64,000 nt of DNA from Devosia sp. FJ2-5-3 (GTDB lineage: Bacteria > Pseudomonadota > Alphaproteobacteria > Rhizobiales > Devosiaceae). Below are positions 8,893-17,726 of this stretch, one piece after another. The position numbers and the translations under genes are program-made. The stretch's first letter is position 1; every line of letters starts with the position of its first letter. The notes beneath the pieces are model-generated. The model did no database searches. It saw only the letters and a list, made by a program, of their open reading frames with translations, and was not told the origin of the DNA. Where the stretch lies: the NCBI RefSeq assembly GCF_029201545.1, contig NZ_CP104007.1:1460501-1524500 (forward strand), in the 5' to 3' direction.

Positions 8893-10137
8893 TTAGCCAA
8901 AGATGGCGTCGTGTTCGTCCACGAGCGTGTCGATGACGTCGTCGGCGGTCTGATTGGGGTCGCTCCAGAACGAGAACATCGTGTTCCAGAGAGCCTGGTT
9001 CCAATCGGAGTCGATGATGTTGAAGGGGTTCTGCACCGTGCCATCTGGCACTTGCAGCAGCTCGATCACCACCTCATTGCAGGGGTCGAGCACATCGGCC
9101 GGGGCATCGAGGCGCGCCGGCGTGGCGCCCTTATACATGGCGAAGGTGCCGGAAACCTTCGGGTCGAGCGCGGTCGCCGCGAAGGTCAGTTCGGCCTGGG
9201 TGGCTTCTTCCGACTGGCCGCCGAGGAGGCCGAAGGCGTCCGAAGTCACCGGAATGGCCTTGGCGCCGGGGATCGGGATGCAGCCGAAATCGACGCCCGG
9301 TACCTTGCCCGCCGCCTTCCATTCGCCCTTCATCCAGTCGCCCATGATGTGCATCAGGGCCTTGCCGGTGATGACGGTATTGGTCGTCTCGTTCCAAGGG
9401 CGGTTCTGCGCCTCGGGCCCGGCTTCCTTGGAGAAGGCGCGCACGACGTCGATGACCTTGCGGAATTCGGGGGTGTCAAAGGCGGTGACATCGGGCTCGG
9501 GGCCATAGATGCGGTTGTAAATGTCCGGGCCGGCGATGGCTGCGGTCATGGCGTGGGTCAGGTAGCCGACCTGGAAGGCCTGGCTGCCGACGGCGGCGGG
9601 CGCAAAGCCGGCAGCGCGCACCTTGTCGAAATCGGCGAGCATCTCGTCGATCGAGGTCCAGTTCTCGGGATTGACCCCGGATTTTTCGGCCACTTCCTTG
9701 CTGAAATAGACCATGCCGTCGAGATGGAGTGCCACCGGCACCTTGACGAACTTGCCATCGACCTGGCTGAGCTCGCGCACGACCGGGGCGAGGTTATCGG
9801 CAATGCCGGTTGTGGTGTAGAGCTCGGTGAGGTCGAGTGACAGGCCGATATTGGCGAGGTCGCGATAAACGCCGGGATTAGACTCAACGAAGGCGTTCGG
9901 CGGATTGCCGCCCGTCACCATGTTGACGAGGCTGACATTGACGCCCGAATTGTGCGGGATCGCCAGGTCCTTCCAGCTGATGCCCTTTTCGGCCAGCGCA
10001 TCACGCAGGCTGCCCAGCGCCGAGACTTCCGCCGGGGTCGACCAGCCGTGATAGACGACCAGCTCCTGGGCGAGCACCGCAGGCGCGGCCCCCATGAGCA
10101 GCGCGGCGGTGAGGCCGAGCATGGATGTACGAAGCAT
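8893..10137 (-). CDS. Carbohydrate ABC transporter substrate-binding protein (family 1, CUT1)
   Basis: 414-aa periplasmic solute-binding protein. The signal peptide (LGLTAALLMGAAPAVLAQE) is cleaved around residue 23-24. The mature start ELVVYHGWSTPAEVSALGSL and segments NPPNAFVESNPGVYRDLA and ALMHIMGDWMKGEWKA fit family-1 sugar-binding proteins related to MalE and glucose/mannose binders. ATG 10137 is preferred over ATG 10143 because AAGGGAGG then has normal spacing. It delivers the sugar to the two permeases encoded upstream. The order permease-permease-ATPase-binding protein puts it fourth in the operon, which is somewhat unusual since binding proteins are often first. Substrate unknown. 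Confidence 0.92.
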   Translation of the reverse strand: MLRTSMLGLTAALLMGAAPAVLAQELVVYHGWSTPAEVSALGSLRDALAEKGISWKDLAIPHNSGVNVSLVNMVTGGNPPNAFVESNPGVYRDLANIGLSLDLTELYTTTGIADNLAPVVRELSQVDGKFVKVPVALHLDGMVYFSKEVAEKSGVNPENWTSIDEMLADFDKVRAAGFAPAAVGSQAFQVGYLTHAMTAAIAGPDIYNRIYGPEPDVTAFDTPEFRKVIDVVRAFSKEAGPEAQNRPWNETTNTVITGKALMHIMGDWMKGEWKAAGKVPGVDFGCIPIPGAKAIPVTSDAFGLLGGQSEEATQAELTFAATALDPKVSGTFAMYKGATPARLDAPADVLDPCNEVVIELLQVPDGTVQNPFNIIDSDWNQALWNTMFSFWSDPNQTADDVIDTLVDEHDAIFG

Positions 10138-10166
10138 TGTCATTCCTCCCTTTTGTGATGACGTGC

Positions 10167-11270
<1,104 letters not shown>

Positions 11271-11273
11271 GGT

Positions 11274-12209
11274 TTACCCCTTGATCGCGCCGGCGGTGAT
11301 GCCCTGCACAAAGAACTTGCCGAGGAAGAAGTATATGACGAGCGGCGGGATGGCCGTGAGCAGCGCGGCCGCCATGTTCTCGTTGTAGACGACCTCGCCG
11401 GTGGTGGTGATGACCACATTGGCCAGGATCACCGTCATCGGCTGCGTGCCGAGCCCGCCAAAGGTGAGGCCGACGAGGAAGTCGTTCCAGATCGAGGTGA
11501 TCTGCATGATCAGGACGACGATCAGGATATTGCCCGACATCGGCAGGATGATCTCGAAGAAGGTGCGCCAGAACGAGCCTGAGTCCATCATGGCCGCGCG
11601 CATGATCTCGTTGGGAATGTCCTTGTAGTAATTCCGGAAGATCAGCGTCAGGAGCGGCATGGAGAGGACCGCGTGGACGATGGCGATACCCCAGACCGTG
11701 CCGTAGATCTTGAGCATGCCGGACAGCACGATCAGCGGGATCATGATGATCTGGAAGGGCACGAAGGCGCACATGAAGAGCAGGAACATGAAGGGGCCGG
11801 CCCAGCGCACATTCCACAGCGCCAGCGCATAACCGGTGACCGAGGAGATGGCGAGGGAGAGGATCAGCGAGGGAAAGAGGATCGCCAGCGAATTGACGAA
11901 ACCGACCTTGAGCCCGTTGCAGTTGATCCCCGAGCAGGCGTCGTTCCAGGCCGTGAGCCAGGGCTGGACGGTCCAGACTTCGGGCAGGGAGAAGATTTCC
12001 CCGAGCCGGATCTGGTCCATGGTCTTGAGCGAGGTGACGACGATCACATAGAGCGGCACGCAGAAAAAGGCGGCGCACATGGTGAGGAAGACGAGGATGG
12101 CAATCGAGCGGGGGCGAATGCCCTTTTTGCGGCGCGGGAAATAGACCGGCCTGGCTTCGGTTGTGGCACGTTCGATGGCGGTTCGCCCGGTAACGGAAAT
12201 CTGGCTCAT
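11274..12209 (-). CDS. Carbohydrate ABC transporter permease (MalG-like)
   Basis: 311-aa inner-membrane permease with a long cytoplasmic N-terminus followed by six predicted spans. The first span is IAILVFLTMCAAFFCVPLYVIVVTSL. The EAA loop EIMRAAMMDSGSFWRTFFEIILPMSG contacts the ATPase, and the C-terminus GKFFVQGITAGAIKG is the standard MalG-family ending. The start overlaps the MalF-like gene by ATGA (12206-12209), so translation is coupled. It forms the heterodimeric channel with its neighbour. Confidence 0.94.
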   Translation of the reverse strand: MSQISVTGRTAIERATTEARPVYFPRRKKGIRPRSIAILVFLTMCAAFFCVPLYVIVVTSLKTMDQIRLGEIFSLPEVWTVQPWLTAWNDACSGINCNGLKVGFVNSLAILFPSLILSLAISSVTGYALALWNVRWAGPFMFLLFMCAFVPFQIIMIPLIVLSGMLKIYGTVWGIAIVHAVLSMPLLTLIFRNYYKDIPNEIMRAAMMDSGSFWRTFFEIILPMSGNILIVVLIMQITSIWNDFLVGLTFGGLGTQPMTVILANVVITTTGEVVYNENMAAALLTAIPPLVIYFFLGKFFVQGITAGAIKG

Positions 12210-13102
12210 GCGGCGACCCTCCCGCTGCGACGCTGCTGCCAGACGGTCAGGAGGACCATGGGCAGGAAGACGGCCGCCGTGATCAGCAGCATGATGACTG
12301 CAGCGGCGGAGGCGTAGCCGAGGTTCGACTTCTGCCAGTAAGCGCTGATGGTGAAATAGGCGGGCACCCAGGTGGATTGCCCCGGGCCGCCATTGGTCAT
12401 GGCGACGACGATGTCATAGGCCTTCACCACGCCCAGCGAGAGCAGGATGGCGCAGGTCAGAAAGGTGAACCGCATCATCGGAATGACGATCTCGGTGTAG
12501 AATTTCCAGGTCGAGACGCCGTCGAGGCGCGCCGCGCTCCAGATCTCGGTATTGATGCCTTTGAGCCCTGCGAGCATGAGGGCCATGTAAAAGCCCGAGC
12601 CCTGCCAGACAGAGGCGAGGATGATGCCGTAAATGGCGGTGTCGCCGCTCGCGAGCCAGTCGAAGCGCAGCCAGGTGAGGCCGATGGAGTGGAAGAAGGC
12701 CTGTAGCCCGAGATTGGGATCGAACAGCCAGCGCCAGGCCACGCCCGTAACAATCAGCGAAACTGCCAGGGGATAGAGAAATACGGTGCGGAAGAAGCCC
12801 TCGCCGCGCTTCTCGCGATCGATGAGGCAGGCGAGAATGAACCCGAAGCCAATGGCCAGCGTGCTTCCAACGCCCAGGATCAGCAGGTTCTTGAGGGCGA
12901 TCAGCCAAGCGTCGTCGTTGAACAGACGCGCATATTGCCGTCCCCATTCGGACCAGTCGATCTCGTAGTCGGGAAAGCGGCGACTGCGCGTCAAGCTGAT
13001 ATAAATGGTCCAGACCATCGACCCCAAAAAGGCCACCATGGTGATGGCCACAGCCGGCGTAAGGGCGAGCTCTGGCGCCCATCGGCTCCACCGAATGCGC
13101 AT
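12206..13102 (-). CDS. Carbohydrate ABC transporter permease (MalF-like)
   Basis: 298-aa permease with six predicted membrane spans: an N-terminal LALTPAVAITMVAFLGSMVWTIYISLT, an EAA loop (EIWSAARLDGVSTWKFYTEIVIPMMR) and a C-terminal AAAVIMLLITAAVFLPMVLLTV. Start ATG 13102 is chosen because AAAGGAGGACC lies directly upstream; an upstream extension with Gly/Ser-rich residues from 13177 is probably not translated. First gene of the minus-strand sugar operon, it faces the aldo/keto reductase gene across a 190-bp regulatory region that holds the ATTACCGGTAAT palindrome. Confidence 0.92.
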   Translation of the reverse strand: MRIRWSRWAPELALTPAVAITMVAFLGSMVWTIYISLTRSRRFPDYEIDWSEWGRQYARLFNDDAWLIALKNLLILGVGSTLAIGFGFILACLIDREKRGEGFFRTVFLYPLAVSLIVTGVAWRWLFDPNLGLQAFFHSIGLTWLRFDWLASGDTAIYGIILASVWQGSGFYMALMLAGLKGINTEIWSAARLDGVSTWKFYTEIVIPMMRFTFLTCAILLSLGVVKAYDIVVAMTNGGPGQSTWVPAYFTISAYWQKSNLGYASAAAVIMLLITAAVFLPMVLLTVWQQRRSGRVAA

Positions 13103-13183
13103 TGGTCCTCCTTTCACTCCACCTCCTCCAGGTGAAGCGCTCCCAGTTGCGCCGGTTGATCCGGCTTGTTGCAACAAAGACGT

Positions 13184-13195
13184 ATTACCGGTAAT
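13184..13195. promoter_or_regulatory. Candidate LacI-family operator 1 (ATTACCGGTAAT)
   Basis: Perfect 12-bp palindrome with a central CG, typical of LacI-family operators. It lies 82 nt upstream of the MalF-like start and about 100 nt upstream of the aldo/keto reductase start, so it could control both divergent transcripts. The 13-mer CGTATTACCGGTA recurs at 14140-14152. Confidence 0.75.
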
Positions 13196-13294
13196 CTAAG
13201 TATAGCCAAAGCACGGCGTCAACCCACAATTTAGTGGTGGTCCCAACGTCGCGAGACGGCGGGCGCCGGGGTGGCAATGAGGGAGGAAAGACTA

Positions 13295-14110
13295 TTGAAG
13301 ACGACGCAGTACGGCATGCCGCTGATGGGGCTTGGAACATTCGGGCGAACCGGTGCCGAAGGGCGTGACGCCATCCTGGCAGCGCTCGAAATCGGTTATC
13401 GGCACATCGACACTGCCCAGACTTACGAGACGGAAGGCGAATGCGGCGAGGCGTTCCGCCTGTCGGGTTTGAAGCGGTCCGATATCCACTTCACGACCAA
13501 GATCTCGACCGAGAATTTTGACCCCGGCGCGCTCGTGCCGTCGCTGCGCAGGAGCCTCGATCGGCTGGGCCAGGACCAGGTGGACCTGACGCTGCTTCAT
13601 TGGCCATCGCCGCGCGGCAAGGTGCCGCTGGAAGTCTATGTCGAGCAGATCGGGGAAGCGCAAATGCTTGGTTTAACCAGGAATATCGGCGTTTCCAACT
13701 TTCCGATTGCTCTGCTCGATGCGGCGCAAGAACTGTTGGGAGACATTCGGATCGTCAACAACCAGTTCGAATGCCACCCCTATCTCCAGAACAAGGCCCT
13801 GGTCGATCACTGCCGCAGGACAGGTGTGTCGGTGACATGCTACCTGCCCATCGCGCGGGGCAAGCTTGCCGGTGATCCGGTGCTGGAGCCTTTGGCCAAA
13901 TCGAAGAACTGCAGTGTCGAACAACTCGCCCTTGCCTACAATATGGCGCGTGGGCTCAGCGTCATTCCGGCCTCTGCAAACCCTGATCGGCTGAGGACGA
14001 ATTTCGCGGCGCAGGCCCTGGAGTTGACCGAGGCGGACATGGCCATCATCGGCGGCGTTGAGCGTGGCACGCGCTATATCGACTTCGACTGGGCGCCCCA
14101 ATGGGATTGA
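13295..14110 (+). CDS. Aldo/keto reductase
   Basis: 271-aa NADPH-dependent (beta/alpha)8 reductase. The catalytic tetrad is visible: Asp and Tyr in HIDTAQTYETEGECG, Lys in FTTKIST and His in LLHWPSP. The cofactor-binding end is SVIPASANPDRLRTNF. TTG 13295 is preferred because GGGAGGAAAG sits 7-8 nt upstream; GTG 13271 and ATG 13277 are alternatives and would place that ribosome-binding site inside the gene. The family reduces aldehydes and ketones, including keto-sugars. First gene of the rightward arm of the LacI-controlled sugar locus. Confidence 0.88.
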   Translation: MKTTQYGMPLMGLGTFGRTGAEGRDAILAALEIGYRHIDTAQTYETEGECGEAFRLSGLKRSDIHFTTKISTENFDPGALVPSLRRSLDRLGQDQVDLTLLHWPSPRGKVPLEVYVEQIGEAQMLGLTRNIGVSNFPIALLDAAQELLGDIRIVNNQFECHPYLQNKALVDHCRRTGVSVTCYLPIARGKLAGDPVLEPLAKSKNCSVEQLALAYNMARGLSVIPASANPDRLRTNFAAQALELTEADMAIIGGVERGTRYIDFDWAPQWD

Positions 14111-14139
14111 TCGAGACCGATTGACGCCGCGACGTTAGT

Positions 14140-14152
14140 CGTATTACCGGTA
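14140..14152. promoter_or_regulatory. Candidate LacI-family operator 2 (CGTATTACCGGTA)
   Basis: Shares 13 consecutive bases with operator 1 and holds the TACCGGTA palindrome (14145-14152). It lies 30 nt after the aldo/keto reductase stop and 64 nt before the VOC start. It could serve a second promoter or a DNA loop with operator 1, about 959 bp away centre to centre. Confidence 0.65.
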
Positions 14153-14215
14153 TCGCAGTTTGGCAGGCCAGCGGAGAACAGGTCGCCGACAAAACCGCAC
14201 AAGAGGGAAGAGAAA

Positions 14216-14656
14216 ATGCAGGGAATTGTGGGCGTCGGTCACGTCGCCATCAAGGTCACCGATCTGGATCGGTCGCTCGACTACTATCAGAAGCGGCTGG
14301 GGTTTCCGGAAATGCTGCGCCTGTTCAACGATGACGGCACGCCATGGCTGGTCTATCTGCGGATCACGGACGAGCAATATCTGGAAATTTTCCCGGGCGC
14401 GGAAAACGACAGAGCACCGGGCTGGAATGCCAATGGAGTCAACCACATCTGCTTCACCATCGAGGATCTCGACGGCACCGTGGCGCGGATCGAGGCGGCG
14501 GGCATCACCTTGCTCTCCCCGATCAAGGATGGCCTCGACGGCAATCGCCAGGCCTGGCTCGAGGATCCCGACGGGAACCGGATCGAGCTGATGGAAATGT
14601 CCCCCGATTGCCTGCAATTGCAGGCCATCAGGCGTCTCCACGCGGAAACTGTCTAA
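14216..14656 (+). CDS. VOC family protein (lactoylglutathione lyase-like)
   Basis: 146-aa VOC-fold protein, nearer the glyoxalase I type than its partner at 8390. It begins GIVGVGHVAIKVTDLDRSLDYYQKRLGF with the first metal His, has EQYLEIFPGAEND with a Glu ligand, NHICFTIEDLDG with another His, and DPDGNRIELMEMSP with the last Glu. These four positions fit a metal-dependent lyase, isomerase or epimerase. Start ATG 14216 follows AAGAGGGAAGAGAAA. Second gene of the rightward arm, between operator 2 and the LacI regulator, so a role in the same sugar pathway is likely. Confidence 0.88.
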   Translation: MQGIVGVGHVAIKVTDLDRSLDYYQKRLGFPEMLRLFNDDGTPWLVYLRITDEQYLEIFPGAENDRAPGWNANGVNHICFTIEDLDGTVARIEAAGITLLSPIKDGLDGNRQAWLEDPDGNRIELMEMSPDCLQLQAIRRLHAETV

Positions 14657-14687
14657 GTCTTGTGCGGCGCGTTGGCCGGATATAAGC

Positions 14688-14714
14688 AATCCGCCGGCCA
14701 GGCCGGCGGATTTT
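14688..14714 (+). terminator. Palindromic hairpin with T-run just before the LacI gene
   Basis: AATCCGCCGGCC (14688-14699) and GGCCGGCGGATT (14701-14712) are exact reverse complements around one base, followed by TTTT. In RNA the inner bases would form the loop. It looks like an intrinsic terminator of the VOC transcript, yet ends only about 14 nt from the ATG of the regulator, so it could equally act as an attenuator of LacI expression. Confidence 0.75.
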
Positions 14715-14727
14715 CGACGAGGTAGTG

Positions 14728-15756
14728 ATGAACAAGTCCGGTTACAGGCTATCGGACATCGCCGAGCGAACCGGATATTCCAAGAATACGGTTTCGCTCG
14801 CCCTGCGCGACAGTCCGCGAATATCGGAAGCGACGCGCCTCGTTATCCGGCAGGCCGCCGACGAGCTTCAATATCGGCCGAATTATTTCGCCAAGTCCTT
14901 GAGCAGCCGGACGTCGAGGACCATCGGCCTGCTGCTCGCCGATATCTCAAATCCCATCCTGACCGAGACTTCCAAATCGCTCGAAACCGAGCTGGCCACC
15001 CATGGCTACGGGACGCTGTTTGCCACGGCAAACAGCACGCTCTCCGAGGAAGTCGCGGCCGTCGAGATGTTCCGCTCCCGCCAGGTCGATGGAATCCTCG
15101 TCTATCCGACGCGCGACCACCGCAACTATCAGCACCTGGTGGAGATGCGCAAAAGCGGCTTTCCGCTGGTCATGCTCATCCCCGGCGAGAATATTGGCGT
15201 GGACATGATCAGTGTCGATGAAAAGCGCGGCGCCTATATCGCAGTTCGCCATTTGATCGATCTCGGACACACGCGCGTGGGGACGATCGACGGCAGCGAT
15301 CCCAGGGGCAATCGCCACAAGTTCGACGGCTATCTGCAGGCGCTGGCCAGCGCGGGCATTCCCTTTGACCCCGCCTTTCAGGTGGACCCGCGCGGATTTA
15401 CGCCAAAATCGGGCTATTGGGCCATGGACGCGCTGATGAGCGCGCGGCGGCGGCCGACTGCAGTGTTCGTCGCCAACGACTACATCGCCATCGGCGTCAT
15501 GAAGTGGTGCCTCAAGCATGGCCTGTCGGTGCCTGGAGATGTCGCCATCATCGGCTTCGACAATCTCGAGGCCGGGGAATATCTCAGCGTCACGCTCTCG
15601 ACCGTGAGCTACAAGACAGAGGATATTACCCGGATGGCCGTGGAGAGGCTGCTGCGCCTGATCGACAGCCCCGGAAACCTGCCCGACCCGCGCGTGACCC
15701 TGTTCGAACCTGAACTCGTCATTCGCGAGAGCACGGGCGGGGCGCGCGAAGCCTGA
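14728..15756 (+). CDS. LacI family transcriptional regulator of the sugar locus
   Basis: 342-aa repressor. The N-terminal helix-turn-helix reads RLSDIAERTGYSKNTVSLALRD, followed by the hinge YRPNYFAKSLSSR, and then a periplasmic-binding-protein-like effector domain (IGLLLADISNPILTETSKSLE, AVFVANDYIAIGVMKW, IGFDNLEAGEYLSVTLSTV). ATG 14728 is preferred over GTG 14725. The gene closes the rightward arm, next to two CGTATTACCGGTA palindromes that are the natural candidates for its binding sites. The effector is probably the imported sugar or an intermediate; it cannot be identified from sequence. Confidence 0.93.
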   Translation: MNKSGYRLSDIAERTGYSKNTVSLALRDSPRISEATRLVIRQAADELQYRPNYFAKSLSSRTSRTIGLLLADISNPILTETSKSLETELATHGYGTLFATANSTLSEEVAAVEMFRSRQVDGILVYPTRDHRNYQHLVEMRKSGFPLVMLIPGENIGVDMISVDEKRGAYIAVRHLIDLGHTRVGTIDGSDPRGNRHKFDGYLQALASAGIPFDPAFQVDPRGFTPKSGYWAMDALMSARRRPTAVFVANDYIAIGVMKWCLKHGLSVPGDVAIIGFDNLEAGEYLSVTLSTVSYKTEDITRMAVERLLRLIDSPGNLPDPRVTLFEPELVIRESTGGAREA

Positions 15757-16067
15757 GGCTGCGCGCCGGCGGGCAGGTCCCGCGCGGTGTGGCCAGGGTG
15801 GGGCGGGGCAGGCTCAAGCGGGCAAAAGCAACGACAGCTGTCGCGTGCAGACCTAGACGAGCATGGAGGGCGTGAGATTGCGGCGTTTCATGCGTGGCCG
15901 ATCCGTGTCGTTGCCGCTCTTGTCTCTCCAGCGTGCATGTGGCTGCAATTGTGTTATTGTGGCCTTATGCGCCGTCACCAAGATGGCCATGCGTCGCTCG
16001 GCCGTAGTCCGTTTTGCGGCAGAGATACCGACGGCGGTTGCACAAGCGACAATGGTGGAGGACTTGA
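15757..16067. other. Intergenic region upstream of the cytochrome c gene
   Basis: About 310 bases with no recognised gene. Short open frames on both strands lack ribosome-binding sites and family features. The last 15 bases supply the cytochrome's GGTGGAGG ribosome-binding site. A promoter must lie here, but no consensus stands out to me. Confidence 0.4.
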
Positions 16068-16463
16068 ATGGGTATCCGCACTCTTGCAATCCTGATTGGC
16101 GTGCTCCTGACGAGCGCGAGTTCGGCCCAGGAGGTGGGCGACGCTGCGGCCGGTGAGGCCGTGTTCAAAAAGTGCATAACCTGTCACGCGGTCGGCGATA
16201 ACGCGCGCAACAAGGTCGGGCCGGTGCTCAACGGCGTCGTGGGGCGAACTGCCGGCACATTCCCTGAATTCCGATATTCGGAAGCGATGGTGAAGGCCGG
16301 CGAGGGCGGCTTGACCTGGACCCCTGAAAATCTCGCCAAATATCTGCATTCTCCCAAGGAACTCGTGCCGGGCAACAAGATGTCCTTCGCCGGGCTCAAG
16401 GAGCAGGCCGATATCGATAACGTCATAGCCTATCTGGCAACGATGCCGGCGACGCCCCAATAA
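16068..16463 (+). CDS. Periplasmic class I c-type cytochrome
   Basis: 131-aa small cytochrome c. The signal peptide (IRTLAILIGVLLTSASSAQE) is followed by GEAVFKKCITCHAVGDNARNKVGP, so heme is attached at Cys36/Cys39 with His40 as ligand, and the sixth ligand is probably Met105 in PGNKMSFAGLK. The C-terminal helix IDNVIAYLATM is typical of cytochrome c2/c550 types. RBS GGAGG lies upstream. It precedes the oxidase genes by about 400 nt and is a plausible electron donor to that oxidase. Confidence 0.92.
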   Translation: MGIRTLAILIGVLLTSASSAQEVGDAAAGEAVFKKCITCHAVGDNARNKVGPVLNGVVGRTAGTFPEFRYSEAMVKAGEGGLTWTPENLAKYLHSPKELVPGNKMSFAGLKEQADIDNVIAYLATMPATPQ

Positions 16464-16859
16464 TCGCCATGTGCCGCCGGGCCAGGGCGCGGCGACACTG
16501 AACGACTATTCTATCCCGCAACAGTCCATCGCTGGTTGCGGCGGGCATTGCTTTGGGATGAAGGATGGGTTGGGTCGTCCGGCGTTTACTTGCAGACAAG
16601 CGCCCGGAAAATTTTGGTATTCGCAAAGCAAGTTGACATTCTCGCTGGCGAATGACAGCCTCGATTGCGTGGGTTGCTGGCCCCATTGCTTGCAGCCCAT
16701 TTGTCTTGTGTCGCTTCTGTTTCTGCATTCACTCGCCCGGAGCGTGGATATGCGAACGAAACCGCGACATGACGGCTGCTCAAGCCGGCGGGGACATCAC
16801 CTGATCGGGCTGGTCTCCGCGCCCCCAAGCTCCTCCTCCCGAAGCGAGGTGAGAGCGCG
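16464..16859. other. Intergenic region upstream of the oxidase operon
   Basis: Nearly 400 bases. An open frame across it has a composition unlike a protein of known type and no good ribosome-binding site. CCGCAAC...GTTGCGG (about 16517-16546) can form a hairpin without a T-run. A promoter for the oxidase genes is expected; I see no FNR/FixK-type palindrome. Confidence 0.4.
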
Positions 16860-17651
16860 ATGGTAGTCGCTGTCATTTTCATCCTCATTGTCGTCGGGTC
16901 GCTGGTGTTTCACTTCGCCAGCCCCTGGTGGTTTTCCCCGCTGGCCTCGAACTGGAACTATATCGACGACACCACTGTGCTGACATTCTGGATCACCGGG
17001 CTGGTCTTTACCGCGGTGCTGCTGTTCGTCGCCTATTGCCTGTTCCGCTTCCGCCACAGGCCAGGTCGAAAGGCCGCCTATGAACCCGAGAACAAGCGGC
17101 TCGAAGGCTGGCTGACGGCGATCACCGCCGGCGGCGTCATCGCCATGCTGACCCCCGGCCTCTTCGTGTGGGCACAGTTCGTCCAGGTTCCGGAAACGGC
17201 CACGGATGTCGAAGTGATCGGCCAGCAATGGCTTTGGAGCTTCCGACTGCCCGGCGCCGACGGCAGGCTTGGCGCCGCCGACAACCGGCTGGTTAGCGCC
17301 GATAACACGCTTGGCGTCAGCCCCGACGATCCGTTCGGTCAGGACGATGTGCTGATCGAAGGCGGGGACCTCATGCTGCCGGTCGATCGCCCCGTGCGCT
17401 TCCTGCTGCGCTCGATCGATGTGCTGCACGATTTCTACGTGCCCCAGTTCCGGGCGAAAATGGACATGATCCCCGGCTCGGTCACCTATTTCTGGATAAC
17501 GCCGACCCAAACCGGCAGCTACCAGATCCTTTGCGCCGAACTCTGCGGGGTGGGGCATCCCTATATGCGCGGCGTCGTTAACGTCGTCACCGATGCAGAA
17601 TACCAGGACTGGCTGACGTCACAGGCGACATTCGCCGGGACTTCGTTGTGA
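16860..17651 (+). CDS. coxB: Cytochrome c oxidase subunit II (CuA-containing, CoxM-like)
   Basis: 263-aa subunit II. Two N-terminal membrane spans (about residues 1-20 and 43-65) precede a periplasmic cupredoxin domain. CuA ligands are all present: His190 in DVLHDFYVPQF and Cys225, Glu227, Cys229, His233 and Met236 in CAELCGVGHPYM. The electron-entry region is QQWLWSFRLPG. Residues about 132-163 form an extended loop (LGVSPDDPFGQDDV) absent from classical mitochondrial-type subunit II but found in an alphaproteobacterial side group. No heme c domain is fused. Start ATG 16860. The arrangement with subunit I and two subunit III-like genes resembles the alternative oxidase coxMNOP of Bradyrhizobium. 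Confidence 0.9.
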   Translation: MVVAVIFILIVVGSLVFHFASPWWFSPLASNWNYIDDTTVLTFWITGLVFTAVLLFVAYCLFRFRHRPGRKAAYEPENKRLEGWLTAITAGGVIAMLTPGLFVWAQFVQVPETATDVEVIGQQWLWSFRLPGADGRLGAADNRLVSADNTLGVSPDDPFGQDDVLIEGGDLMLPVDRPVRFLLRSIDVLHDFYVPQFRAKMDMIPGSVTYFWITPTQTGSYQILCAELCGVGHPYMRGVVNVVTDAEYQDWLTSQATFAGTSL

Positions 17652-17726
17652 GCGTCGCAAGCGAAGGGTCGTGCCTATAAGGGCGGCTTGAAGACCGCCG
17701 GGAAGATCAGTGTTGAGGAGGAGCGC

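Noticed and set aside
15787..16095. Plus-strand open frame ahead of the cytochrome gene
   Set aside because: Low-complexity Trp/Gly/Cys mix without motif or start signal, and runs into the cytochrome gene.
16471..16866. Plus-strand open frame between the cytochrome and oxidase subunit II genes
   Set aside because: No ribosome-binding site, mixed composition, overlaps the true coxB start; kept as intergenic.
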